Source: Echinicola rosea (GTDB lineage: Bacteria; Bacteroidota; Bacteroidia; Cytophagales; Cyclobacteriaceae). From it: 64,000 nucleotides of DNA. The notes under the pieces were generated by a model that searched no databases, was not told where the DNA came from, and saw nothing but the letters and a program-made list of their open reading frames with translations. A program made the translations under genes and the position numbers. The stretch is taken from assembly GCF_005281475.1 (NCBI RefSeq), contig NZ_CP040106.1:1927501-1991500 (forward strand), written 5' to 3'. Of the stretch, positions 25,440 to 34,049 are shown in pieces. Position 1 is the first letter of the stretch. Each line of letters opens with the position of its first letter.

Positions 25440-25454
25440 GCAAAATCGCTAACA

Positions 25455-26597
25455 ATGTTATTTTCGTCCATACCAGGCTTGCAAGAAACCAAACAGCGCC
25501 TCATCCAAGCCATAAACAATAATCACCTCGCCCATGCGCTGCTGTTTCATGGTCCGGAGGGAGCTGCCAACCTTAAGATGGCCCTGGCCCTGGCGGCCTA
25601 TGTAAACTGTGAAGACAAAGGGCCTGAAGATGCCTGTGGGGTTTGTAGTTCGTGTCAAAAAATGGCAAAACTCGTCCATCCGGATTTAAGCTTTACTTTT
25701 CCACTGCCCGGAAACCTGATCAAGGAAGACGACGATAAGAATAAGAAGGTGGATGTTTTGGCGCCGTGGAGGGAGTTTGTGCTCACCAGGCCGTACAGTA
25801 ACCTCCAAGATTGGATATATCATAACGGCTTCGAAAAGAAGCAGCTGAACATTTCCAAGGCAGCGGCCAAGCAGATCATCCAAACGGTATCCCTCAAATC
25901 CTTTGAAGGCGGATATAAGATGATCTTGGTGTGGATGCCTGAATATATGCATACCGCAGCGGCCAATGCGCTGCTGAAAGTGCTGGAAGAGCCGCCGGAG
26001 AAGACGCTTTTTCTTATGGTCGCCCACCAGCCTGAGCAACTGCTGACCACCATTCTTTCGCGGACCCAAAAAGTACTGGTGAGGGCTTTTTCCGATGAGG
26101 AAGTAAAAGACCATCTCATCAATGAGGGACTCTGCTCCCGTGAAGGGGCCTTACAGGTGGCGCCACTGGCCAATGGTAATATGAGAGAGGCCTATCGGTT
26201 GGTAGATCAGGTAATCGATGAAAATACATCAAAGTTTAGGGATTGGATGAGAATTTGCTTTACCTTGGATATCAATAATATTATGGCGCTGGCGGAAGGT
26301 TTCCAAGGAGCGGACAAGGAAGGGCAAAAAGCGTTATTTCTGACCGGTCTGAACATTCTCAGAGAGAGCCTGTTAAAGAGAAGCCAGCTGGAAGAGCTGA
26401 TGAGGACAGCACCTGCTGACAGGGAATTTGTGGAGAATTTTAGCCTGAAGGCCCTTACAGAGGAAAAAATCCTCAATATCTACCGATTATTGAACGCCGC
26501 ACATTACCATTTAGAAAGAAATGCCAACGCGAAGATTTTATTTGCAGACCTTTCTTTTGACATGGCCAAAGTACTTCGCAAAAAAGAAACCGCATGA
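25455..26597 (+). CDS. holB: DNA polymerase III subunit delta'
   Basis: This is a 380-residue clamp-loader subunit that helps load the sliding clamp for chromosome replication. The N-terminal AAA+ fold (about 1-210) has a zinc-binding set Cys52, Cys61, Cys64, Cys67. The P-loop is degenerate (HGPEGAANLK), as expected for delta', which does not hydrolyse ATP. NALLKVLEEPP and the SRTQK segment (SRC-like motif) are typical. The C-terminal helical domain is divergent. The stop overlaps the next start by 4 bp (ATGA), linking it to the rimB-rimK pair. Confidence 0.93.
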   Translation: MLFSSIPGLQETKQRLIQAINNNHLAHALLFHGPEGAANLKMALALAAYVNCEDKGPEDACGVCSSCQKMAKLVHPDLSFTFPLPGNLIKEDDDKNKKVDVLAPWREFVLTRPYSNLQDWIYHNGFEKKQLNISKAAAKQIIQTVSLKSFEGGYKMILVWMPEYMHTAAANALLKVLEEPPEKTLFLMVAHQPEQLLTTILSRTQKVLVRAFSDEEVKDHLINEGLCSREGALQVAPLANGNMREAYRLVDQVIDENTSKFRDWMRICFTLDINNIMALAEGFQGADKEGQKALFLTGLNILRESLLKRSQLEELMRTAPADREFVENFSLKALTEEKILNIYRLLNAAHYHLERNANAKILFADLSFDMAKVLRKKETA

Positions 26598-27037
26598 AAA
26601 AACATGTTATCGGCCGAAGGGAAAAGATCAGCTTGCCTGATTGGGGCTTGATCATGATTTCTGCCAAAGTGGATACGGGGGCCTATACCAATGCCATCCA
26701 CTGTGAATGGGTGGAGGAAACAGAAGAGGATGGGCAGGTGGTACTGGCATTTAAGCTTTTGGAGCCTGAGCACCGCTTGTATTCCGGTAAGGTCATCAAA
26801 GTCAAGACCTATACCCAAAAGAAGGTGAAAAACTCTTTTGGAAATGCAGAGCTGAGGTACAAGGTCACCACCAAGGTCGTGATGTTTGATGAAGCGTTTG
26901 ATGTAGAATTCACGCTTTCTGATCGGTCAAGGATGCGCAATGCGATCTTGTTGGGCAGAAAGATGCTTCGCGGTAGATTTTTAGTTGACGTCGATCAGAC
27001 AAACTTATCCAAAAAACATAAAGTAGCTAAGCAATGA
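26594..27037 (+). CDS. RimB-like retropepsin-fold putative protease
   Basis: This is a 147-residue protein of the family called ATP-dependent zinc protease, now seen as retropepsin-like. The candidate catalytic motif is [13 protein letters not shown] with Asp27-Thr-Gly. Homologues sit beside rimK in many bacteria and are called RimB in Pseudomonas, where they modulate S6 modification. The gene overlaps both neighbours by 4 bp, a strong sign of coupling with RimK. Proteolytic activity is not proven from sequence. Confidence 0.88.
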   Translation: MKKHVIGRREKISLPDWGLIMISAKVDTGAYTNAIHCEWVEETEEDGQVVLAFKLLEPEHRLYSGKVIKVKTYTQKKVKNSFGNAELRYKVTTKVVMFDEAFDVEFTLSDRSRMRNAILLGRKMLRGRFLVDVDQTNLSKKHKVAKQ

Positions 27038-27942
27038 GAATAGCCGTACTTTCCCGAAATCCAAATCTTTATTCCACACGTAGGTTACGTGAGGCCATCA
27101 TCGATGCAGGCCATGAGGCGCTGATCATAGACCACTCACTTTGTGACTTGGTGATCGAACAAGAAGGGCCATCCATCTTTTACAGGGGCGAAAAGCTGTC
27201 CGATATCGATGCGATCATTCCGAGAATTGGAGCATCTGTGACATTTTATGGGACGGCCGTGGTTCGTCAGTTTGAGCTGATGGGCGTCATTTCTGCTGTG
27301 GAGTCACAGGCAATTGTGCGGAGCAGGGATAAGTTGCGCAGCTTACAGATCCTCTCCCGTGAAGGATTGGGGATGCCCAAGACGGCCTTTACCAATTTTT
27401 CCAAAGGTGGCGAGAAGCAGCTCATCGACCAAGTGGGAGGGGCTCCGCTGATCATCAAGCTGTTGGAAGGCACGCAGGGATTGGGGGTAGTGCTGGCCGA
27501 GACACGGAAAGCTGGCCAGTCCGTAATCGAGGCCTTTCACGGGCTGAAGGCACGTATCATTGTGCAGGAGTTTATCAAAGAAGCCAAAGGGGCCGATATC
27601 CGGGCCTTTGTCGTAAATGGCAAAGTCGTGGGAGCGATGAAGCGCCAAGGCGAGGAGGGGGAATTCCGCTCCAACCTGCACCGAGGAGGAAAAGCGACCG
27701 TCATAAAGCTGTCCGCTTCAGAGCGAAAAGCTGCCTTAGGAGCTGCAAAGGCACTTGGGCTGGCCGTAGCCGGGGTGGATATGCTTCAGTCCTCTCGAGG
27801 ACCATTGATCTTGGAGGTGAACAGTTCGCCGGGCTTGGAAGGCATCGAAAAGGCAACAGGAGTGAATATCGCAGGCAAGATCATTCAATACATTGAGGAA
27901 ACTGCCTATAAAAAATTATCGAAAAGAAAAATCAAAGAATAA
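27034..27942 (+). CDS. rimK: RimK-family ATP-grasp ligase (ribosomal protein S6 glutamylation)
   Basis: This is a 302-residue enzyme that adds glutamate residues to the C-terminus of ribosomal protein S6 in species where it has been studied. The N-terminal domain begins [20 protein letters not shown]. The ATP-grasp region runs from about residue 100 to 290, with [37 protein letters not shown] and the metal-binding [13 protein letters not shown]. It is translationally coupled to the RimB-like gene upstream (4-bp overlap) and to hemC downstream (1-bp overlap). Confidence 0.95.
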   Translation: MRIAVLSRNPNLYSTRRLREAIIDAGHEALIIDHSLCDLVIEQEGPSIFYRGEKLSDIDAIIPRIGASVTFYGTAVVRQFELMGVISAVESQAIVRSRDKLRSLQILSREGLGMPKTAFTNFSKGGEKQLIDQVGGAPLIIKLLEGTQGLGVVLAETRKAGQSVIEAFHGLKARIIVQEFIKEAKGADIRAFVVNGKVVGAMKRQGEEGEFRSNLHRGGKATVIKLSASERKAALGAAKALGLAVAGVDMLQSSRGPLILEVNSSPGLEGIEKATGVNIAGKIIQYIEETAYKKLSKRKIKE

Positions 27943-28877
27943 TGCAGCCTATACGGATAGGAACACGGGGCAGTAAGCTTGCCCTTTTTCAGGCACATCA
28001 TATTGCTGACTTACTTCAGGCCCAGGGCCTGCAAACCGAAATCGTCACCATCACCACGAAGGGGGATAAGATCCTGGATGTGGCGATCTCCAAAATTGGA
28101 AGCAAAGGGGTGTTTACCGAAGAGCTAGAGGAGCAGCTTGCCAGTGGAGAGGTGGATATTGCTGTCCACAGTGCCAAGGATATGCCTTCTTCATTGCCTG
28201 AGGGATTTGAACTCATATCATTTACCAAACGGGAAAAAGTCAATGACATCATTTTGAGCCACCATGAGGACATTGACTATAAAAATCCCCATAAACCCTT
28301 GCTATTGGGGACTTCATCTACCAGAAGAGTGGCTACACTCAAGCACTATTATCCTCATATAAAAACGGTGGAAGTACGTGGAAACCTCCAGACACGTATA
28401 CAAAAGATGGAGTCAGGAGCCTGTGATGCCTTGCTTTTAGCCTATGCGGGTGCGCACCGAATGGGCTATGATGACCTGATCCGCCATGAGCTTTCGCTAG
28501 ATGAGTTTACGCCAGCGGTTGGCCAGGGCAGTATTGCTGTGGAAGCCTGCGATAGACTGGATGCCGACCTTAGAAAACAGATCGTGGCCGCCACACATCA
28601 CACCGAAACCGGCTATCGCCTGCGTGCAGAAAGAAGCTTTTTGAAAATCCTTGAAGGGGGGTGCAGCATTCCGGTTTTTTGCCTTGCCACGTACCGGTCT
28701 GGGCAAGTGGAGATGACTGGAGGAGTGGTCAGTTTGAATGGCAAAGAACGTATTCAACACCAGGTTTCGGGGCCTGCAGAGGAGGCCGAAAAGGTAGGGA
28801 GGAGCTTGGCCGAAAAGGTGATCCAGTCAGGTGGTGATCGCATTTTGAAAGATATTAAACGGCAACTTAACAACTAA
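27942..28877 (+). CDS. hemC: Porphobilinogen deaminase (hydroxymethylbilane synthase)
   Basis: HemC joins four porphobilinogen units into hydroxymethylbilane in haem synthesis. The 311 residues match the family. The substrate-binding Arg/Lys motifs GTRGSKLAL and GTSSTRRVATL are present, and Cys241 in LEGGCSIPV would carry the dipyrromethane cofactor. The ATG shares a base with the rimK stop. It lies in a run with rimK and a cyclophilin, with no other haem gene nearby. Confidence 0.97.
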   Translation: MQPIRIGTRGSKLALFQAHHIADLLQAQGLQTEIVTITTKGDKILDVAISKIGSKGVFTEELEEQLASGEVDIAVHSAKDMPSSLPEGFELISFTKREKVNDIILSHHEDIDYKNPHKPLLLGTSSTRRVATLKHYYPHIKTVEVRGNLQTRIQKMESGACDALLLAYAGAHRMGYDDLIRHELSLDEFTPAVGQGSIAVEACDRLDADLRKQIVAATHHTETGYRLRAERSFLKILEGGCSIPVFCLATYRSGQVEMTGGVVSLNGKERIQHQVSGPAEEAEKVGRSLAEKVIQSGGDRILKDIKRQLNN

Positions 28878-28878
28878 C

Positions 28879-29724
28879 ATGAAGAAGTATTCCCTTGGAC
28901 TGCTCATAATGCTGTCCTTGTTGATGTCCTGTTCATCCCAAAAGGATTCATTGATTAAAATCCACACCCGGTACGGTGATATTTATGCGATTCTTTATGA
29001 CGAGACGCCCAAGCATAAAGAGAACTTCATCAAGTTGGCCGAGGCGGGACGTTTTGACAGTACAGAGTTTCACCGAGTCATCGATAATTTTATGGTCCAA
29101 GCAGGTGATGTCTTCACCAAGGAGGGCCTCCCTGAGGAAGAATGGTACACCATTCCTGCCGAATTGGACAAGGGCTATCTCCACGAGAAGGGGGCCATTG
29201 CAGCGGCACGCAAATCGGATCATGTCAATCCGGAAAAGCGATCAAGCGGATGCCAGTTTTACATTGTGGAGGGCAGGAAATACAGCGAGGAGGAGTTGAC
29301 CACTAATGTCAAAAAGCTTCAGAAGGAGTTTATGAAATACATCTCCCTTGAAAGCCAGCGTGCACTTGCGGAGCAGTATGTAAAGCTGTATGAGGACGGG
29401 AGGTACGAGGAGATGACTCAGCTGATGTTGTCAAAAAAGGAAGAGATGGAGGACTTTTTACATGTCAACTTGTCAAAGGAAATGGATGAGGCAGCCATTG
29501 AGACATTTACGACAGTCGGGGGAACCCCCCATTTGGATGAAGGAGGTTATACCGTTTTTGGCAAAGTGATCAAAGGAATGGATGTCGTGGATAAGATTTC
29601 TTCGGAAAAGACCGCCGCCATGGACAGGCCAGTTGATCCGGTGTATATTACGGTGGAAGTAGAAAAGGTACCCAAAAGGAAAATTACTAAAGAATACGGC
29701 TTTGAATACTCAGAAGATAAATAA
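28879..29724 (+). CDS. Cyclophilin-type peptidyl-prolyl isomerase lipoprotein
   Basis: This 281-residue protein is predicted to speed proline isomerisation during folding outside the cytoplasm. The lipobox LLMSC places lipidation at Cys18. The cyclophilin core appears in two parts: residues 25-137, with the active-site segment FHRVIDNFMVQAGD, and about 213-260, with GYTVFGKVIKGMDVVDKI. Between them is a helical, highly charged insert of about 75 residues absent from simple cyclophilins such as E. coli PpiA. It starts 1 bp after the hemC stop, and its 3' end overlaps the next gene by 23 bp. Confidence 0.92.
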   Translation: MKKYSLGLLIMLSLLMSCSSQKDSLIKIHTRYGDIYAILYDETPKHKENFIKLAEAGRFDSTEFHRVIDNFMVQAGDVFTKEGLPEEEWYTIPAELDKGYLHEKGAIAAARKSDHVNPEKRSSGCQFYIVEGRKYSEEELTTNVKKLQKEFMKYISLESQRALAEQYVKLYEDGRYEEMTQLMLSKKEEMEDFLHVNLSKEMDEAAIETFTTVGGTPHLDEGGYTVFGKVIKGMDVVDKISSEKTAAMDRPVDPVYITVEVEKVPKRKITKEYGFEYSEDK

Positions 29725-30634
29725 ACCGAATCTATTGATCACCGGTGCAAACGGCCTGCTGGGGCAGAAGTTGGTCAAGCGTCTGCTGGAAAAGGGGGAT
29801 TTCAATGTGATTGCAACAGGCCGAGGCGCCTGTAGATTGCCAGGTGAATGGAAGGGCTTTTCCTATGCTTCCATGGACATTACCGACAAGGACAATGTCC
29901 TGGATATCTTTCAGGAGTATAAACCTGATGTCGTGATCCATGGTGCTGCTATGACCAACGTGGACGAGTGTGAGACGTCCCAAGAGGCTTGTTATCAGCA
30001 GAATGTGGCAGCGGTAGGAAATATTGTTGTGGCTGCGGAGCAGTGTCATAGCTTTTTGGTACATGTTTCCACTGACTTTATCTTTGATGGAGAGGCAGGG
30101 CCATATGCAGAGGATGCGATACCGAACCCTATCAATTATTATGGGGAAAGCAAGTTGCAGGCGGAGGCACTGATACAGCAATCGTCACTCAACTGGGGTA
30201 TTGCCAGGACTGTATTGGTATATGGGATATCCCATGACATGAGCCGCTCCAATATAGTGCTTTGGGTCAAGAAGTCACTAGAGGATGGGAAAGAACTGCA
30301 GCTGGTGGATGATCAATGGAGGACTCCTACATTGGCAGAGGACTTGGCCGAGGGCTGTATTCTAATGGCCGAGCAGCGCGCAAAGGGTGTTTATAACATT
30401 TCTGGAGACGAACTCCTGACGCCATATGATATGGCTATCCAGACAGCTGAATTCTTTAAATTGGACAAAACCAAGATCAACAAAACGGATTCCAGTGCTT
30501 TTCGCCAGACAGCAAAAAGACCCATGAAAACAGGGTTTATCATTCAAAAAGCTAAACATGAGTTGAATTTTAAACCAAAAAGTTTTACAGAAGGAATTGA
30601 AATTCTAGCAAAACAGCTTAATTTAGCCAATTGA
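29702..30634 (+). CDS. SDR-family reductase, RmlD-like
   Basis: This is a 310-residue extended SDR enzyme. The NAD(P)-binding motif TGANGLLGQKL lies near the N-terminus and the catalytic pair is in INYYGESKLQAE (Tyr and Lys). It is closest in layout to dTDP-4-dehydrorhamnose reductase (RmlD), though no other rhamnose genes are present, so the substrate is unclear. The only start giving a full domain is TTG at 29702, inside the upstream gene, implying translational coupling. Confidence 0.88.
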   Translation: MNTQKINKPNLLITGANGLLGQKLVKRLLEKGDFNVIATGRGACRLPGEWKGFSYASMDITDKDNVLDIFQEYKPDVVIHGAAMTNVDECETSQEACYQQNVAAVGNIVVAAEQCHSFLVHVSTDFIFDGEAGPYAEDAIPNPINYYGESKLQAEALIQQSSLNWGIARTVLVYGISHDMSRSNIVLWVKKSLEDGKELQLVDDQWRTPTLAEDLAEGCILMAEQRAKGVYNISGDELLTPYDMAIQTAEFFKLDKTKINKTDSSAFRQTAKRPMKTGFIIQKAKHELNFKPKSFTEGIEILAKQLNLAN

Positions 30635-30887
30635 AAAAAAGAACATTCATCAGAATAAATCCAATTTTGCCTCTTTACCTTATGGCTTTTACCCCCAATA
30701 TCGATTGTTTCCTTTGTATTAACGGCTGCGTTCCCAACGAGGAAAGGTGGGGTTCGGCGTTATAACCCGGCTCCCAATGGAAGGATGGAGAAGTAAACAA
30801 GTCAGGTAACCAGTAGTGTTGGAGTGAGTAAGGTGAAGGTTCGTGTGTTAAATGGCTTAAGTATTCCAATCAAATAAAAAACATATC

Positions 30888-32510
30888 ATGTATAGAAAAC
30901 TTCTATCCTTCTTGATTTTTCTTTTTCCCATGTCTCTTCTGGCACAGGAGACTGCTCCAGCTGAAGAATTGAGTTTTGGACAAAGAATTGACCGATCATT
31001 CCAGCCATTAGCGGATGCATGGGAGGGCTTAGTGCTTTATCCAATTCCTATTGCCGGTTACGACATTCCCATTGTGTTGATCCTGCTTGTTTCAGGGGCT
31101 ACATTTTTTACGATTTACTTTGCAGTACCGGGGATTACCAAAATGCCCCTTTCAATCAATACGGTAAGAGGGAAATATGATGACTTAGAAAGAAATTATA
31201 AGGATCCCGAAAATCCAGATGTGATTCCTGACGAAGCCAAAGGTGGCGAGGTGAGTCACTTCCAGGCGTTGGCTACGGCCGTTTCGGGAACGGTAGGTTT
31301 AGGAAATATCGCTGGTGTGGCAGTAGCCATTGCCTTGGGCGGACCTGGTGCGACCTTTTGGATGATTATCTGTGGTTTGTTAGGGATGAGTACCAAATTT
31401 GTGGAATGTACCCTTGGGGTAAAATACAGGGATATAGAAGATGACGGCACCGTCCACGGTGGGCCGATGTATTACCTTTCGCGTGGTCTTGGCCATGACT
31501 TGAAAAAAGGCCGTTTGGGGCAGTTTTTAGGAGGGCTTTTCGCGGTGCTTTGTGTAGGGGCTTCCTTTGGTGGGGGCAATGCCTTCCAGTCCAATCAAGC
31601 CTCCTCCCAATTGGCAAACCTGTTGGGGATCAATTTCCAAACCAATGGTTTTTGGATCGGGGTTGTCTTGGCGGTGCTTGTGGCAATTGTCATTATCGGC
31701 GGTATCAAGAGAATCGCTACCATTACCGAGAAAGTGGTGCCAATTATGGCTGCTGTATATGTGTTGGCGTCCTTGATTATTTTGGGGGCACATTATGATT
31801 ATGTCGATGATGCCATTGGGCTGATCATCGAAGGAGCATTTACTCCAATGGCCGGTTTGGGCGGCATGCTTGGTGTGCTGATCGTGGGATTCCAACGGGC
31901 CGCATTCTCCAACGAAGCAGGAGCAGGTTCTGCAGCGATTGCCCACTCTGCTGTAAAGACCAAGTTTCCAGCAAGTGAAGGAGTGGTAGCACTATTGGAG
32001 CCACTGATCGATACGGTAATCGTTTGTACCATGACCGCTTTGGTGATTATCTTCTTTAATATCGATGGAGGATTGAACAATGTAGAGAGTATCTTTAACT
32101 ACGGTGGAGACGGAAGTGGTAATGTGGTCCTTAAAGATTCTGGAGCATCTATCGGAGGAGTGGAACTGACCACTATGGCTTATGACTCAGTGATTCCCCA
32201 TTTCTCTTATGTGCTGACAGTGGCCATCATTTTGTTTGCATTTTCCACAATGATCTCTTGGTCTTATTATGGCCTTCAGTCTTGGAAGTTTTTATTTGGA
32301 AGAAGTAAGGCGGCTGACTTGACCTATAAGCTGCTTTTCATCGCGTTTATCATCATTGGGGCTTCTACGACGCTAAATGCCGTGGTGAAATTCTCCGATG
32401 CCATGATCCTTGCTTTGGTTTTTCCGAACATGATCGGGCTTTTCTTCCTGTTTCCTAAAGTGAAACTTGAACTTAAAAGATATTTGGCCGCTATAAAAAC
32501 ACAAAAATAG
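30888..32510 (+). CDS. Sodium:alanine symporter (AGCS family)
   Basis: This 540-residue protein is predicted to bring alanine or glycine into the cell with sodium. It has about eleven membrane helices. The family signature around residues 120-150 (FQALATAVSGTVGLGNIAG) and the FSNEAGAGSAAIAHSAV segment are clear. The N-terminus carries a signal-peptide-like stretch (MYRKLLSFLIFLFPMSLLAQ) before the first core helix, an extension often seen in Bacteroidota members. It appears to be a single gene with a 253-bp gap upstream that shows no clear feature. Confidence 0.94.
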   Translation: MYRKLLSFLIFLFPMSLLAQETAPAEELSFGQRIDRSFQPLADAWEGLVLYPIPIAGYDIPIVLILLVSGATFFTIYFAVPGITKMPLSINTVRGKYDDLERNYKDPENPDVIPDEAKGGEVSHFQALATAVSGTVGLGNIAGVAVAIALGGPGATFWMIICGLLGMSTKFVECTLGVKYRDIEDDGTVHGGPMYYLSRGLGHDLKKGRLGQFLGGLFAVLCVGASFGGGNAFQSNQASSQLANLLGINFQTNGFWIGVVLAVLVAIVIIGGIKRIATITEKVVPIMAAVYVLASLIILGAHYDYVDDAIGLIIEGAFTPMAGLGGMLGVLIVGFQRAAFSNEAGAGSAAIAHSAVKTKFPASEGVVALLEPLIDTVIVCTMTALVIIFFNIDGGLNNVESIFNYGGDGSGNVVLKDSGASIGGVELTTMAYDSVIPHFSYVLTVAIILFAFSTMISWSYYGLQSWKFLFGRSKAADLTYKLLFIAFIIIGASTTLNAVVKFSDAMILALVFPNMIGLFFLFPKVKLELKRYLAAIKTQK

Positions 32511-32609
32511 GGGCTTTACCTACCAATATTTAGAAGGTTTTCCTATTGGCAAGGTATTTGAAATTAGGGTTTCTGTTAAGTAAGTGTTTATTTAAATTGT
32601 AACGGAGTA

Positions 32610-33200
32610 ATGAAGAGATTTTGGATTTTCGTCATCGCCTTGCTGGGCTTGGGAACAGTTGCCAAAGCGCAGGATTTTAGCATAGGGCCCAAGCTGGGGA
32701 TATCCCAAGGGAATATAAAAGTGGACGGAGAAGGATATGAAAGTGGTAGCGAAAAGCTGGGCTATCATGTGGGGGCTTTTGTGAGAATGGGAGGAAACTC
32801 ACTTTATCTGCAGCCTGAGGTGTTATATGTGAATACCGGTGGAGAGATTAAAGAAACCCAGGGAACCGATGAGAGGTCTTATGAAGCGTCATTTAACCGC
32901 TTTGATGTCCCAATTATGGTAGGCTTTAAAATTGGAGATGTGTTCAGGGTTCAAGGTGGGCCAGTGGCCAGTTTCTTGCTCAATTCAAAATTTAAGGATA
33001 ATATCGCTCCAGATCCTGAGCCAGAGTACAAAAATGCTACAGTGGGCTACCAAGCAGGTATCGGATTTGATATTGCCAATATGATCATTGACCTAAAATA
33101 TGAGGGCTCTCTGAGCAATCAGGCCGAGAGCATTGCTGGATTTGATACCGATCAGCGGCAAAACCAGCTAATTGTCTCCTTGGGACTTCGGCTATTTTAA
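32610..33200 (+). CDS. Small outer-membrane beta-barrel protein (porin-like)
   Basis: This is a 196-residue protein with a signal peptide (residues 1-20, ending AKAQ) and about eight amphipathic strands. It opens with FSIGPKLGISQGN, holds a PIMVGFKIGDVFRVQGGPVASFLL core, and ends in Phe (GLRLF). It fits the outer-membrane beta-barrel family common in Bacteroidota, with no specific role known. It ends at a clear terminator and lies 100 bp after the symporter gene, so it may be separately transcribed. Confidence 0.85.
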   Translation: MKRFWIFVIALLGLGTVAKAQDFSIGPKLGISQGNIKVDGEGYESGSEKLGYHVGAFVRMGGNSLYLQPEVLYVNTGGEIKETQGTDERSYEASFNRFDVPIMVGFKIGDVFRVQGGPVASFLLNSKFKDNIAPDPEPEYKNATVGYQAGIGFDIANMIIDLKYEGSLSNQAESIAGFDTDQRQNQLIVSLGLRLF

Positions 33201-33221
33201 CCAGACGCTAAAAATCACCAC

Positions 33222-33250
33222 AAGGCGGCCCTATTGGAGCCGCCTTTTTT
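33222..33250 (+). terminator. Terminator after the barrel gene
   Basis: Stem AAGGCGGC / GCCGCCTT with a 9-base loop followed by a run of T. A second small hairpin, TGTCGG/CCGACA, follows at 33251-33269. Confidence 0.88.
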
Positions 33251-33322
33251 TGTCGGTTTTTTACCGACAGGACACCGTGTTTCCCTTGTACCCAGAAATA
33301 TTGCGGGTTGCAATGAAATCGG

Positions 33323-33889
33323 TTACTTCAGCTGGTCTAAGCCGGAGCGAGGCTTTTGTTTGAGCTTTTTGTAGGCAGAGGGAGTCATGCCCGTGATTTT
33401 TTTGAATTGACCGGATAAATGCTGGACACTGCTGTACCCCAGTTTCCAGGCAATTTCGCTGAGTTGCAATTCTTGATTAAAGAGCAATTCTTTCGCTTTT
33501 TCAAGCTTGAGTTTTATAAAATACTTTTCTATGGTAATGCCTTCCTTACTGCTGAAGAGGTGGCTCATTTTGCTGTAATCTTCACCTATTTCCTTTGTCA
33601 GGTAGTTGGATAGACTCAAGGAGGCAGGGATTTCATCCTGTAGTACCAGTTCGTGCAGTTTGTTTTTGATCCGCTCGATGAGTCGATTGACAGGGGCTTG
33701 GATCAGCCCAAAGCCTAGTTTTTCCAAGTGGGTTTTTAAAGTATTTAGCTTGGACGGTTCAGGGAGGTTTTCCAGTGTTACCTTACCTAAATCCACTTTT
33801 TCAAAAGGTATATTTTGTTCCTTCAAAATACTTTCCACAGCCATGATGCATCGCGGACAGACCATGTTTTTTACCAATAATTCAGACAT
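33323..33889 (-). CDS. HMA-AraC fusion transcriptional regulator
   Basis: This 188-residue protein joins two domains rarely found together. Residues 1-70 look like a heavy-metal-associated (HMA) domain with the motif MVCPRCIMAVE (Cys11 and Cys14) and the usual beta-alpha-beta spacing. Residues about 80-185 are an AraC-type DNA-binding domain with two helix-turn-helix units, ending in the signature LGYSSVQHLSGQFKKITGMTP. The layout suggests a regulator sensing copper or a similar soft metal directly, but no metal-export gene is adjacent. A strong ribosome-binding site (AAAGGAG) stands just before the ATG. The metal-sensing role is inference. Confidence 0.87.
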   Translation of the reverse strand: MSELLVKNMVCPRCIMAVESILKEQNIPFEKVDLGKVTLENLPEPSKLNTLKTHLEKLGFGLIQAPVNRLIERIKNKLHELVLQDEIPASLSLSNYLTKEIGEDYSKMSHLFSSKEGITIEKYFIKLKLEKAKELLFNQELQLSEIAWKLGYSSVQHLSGQFKKITGMTPSAYKKLKQKPRSGLDQLK

Positions 33890-33996
33890 ACTCCTTTAAA
33901 CCGAATTTTGACGGCATAAGTTTGCCTTTTTGACCGTAAATGAGGATTAGGAAGTGTAAAAATATTGATGGTTGGGAAGACATATTTTAGTCCACT

Positions 33997-34028
33997 GTTG
34001 AAGAATTGAGGGGACTAGAGTAGCTTTG
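33997..34028 (+). promoter_or_regulatory. Bacteroidota-type promoter for the E1 fusion gene
   Basis: GTTG (33997-34000), a 20-bp gap and TAGCTTTG (34021-34028) match the -33 and -7 boxes. The -7 box covers a TTG at 34026 that could be mistaken for a start codon, which favours the ATG at 34050. Confidence 0.7.
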
Positions 34029-34049
34029 TTACAACTACACCGTAAGATT

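Noticed and set aside
34026..34049. TTG start extending the E1 fusion by 8 residues
   Set aside because: It overlaps the -7 promoter box, so it would not be in the mRNA.
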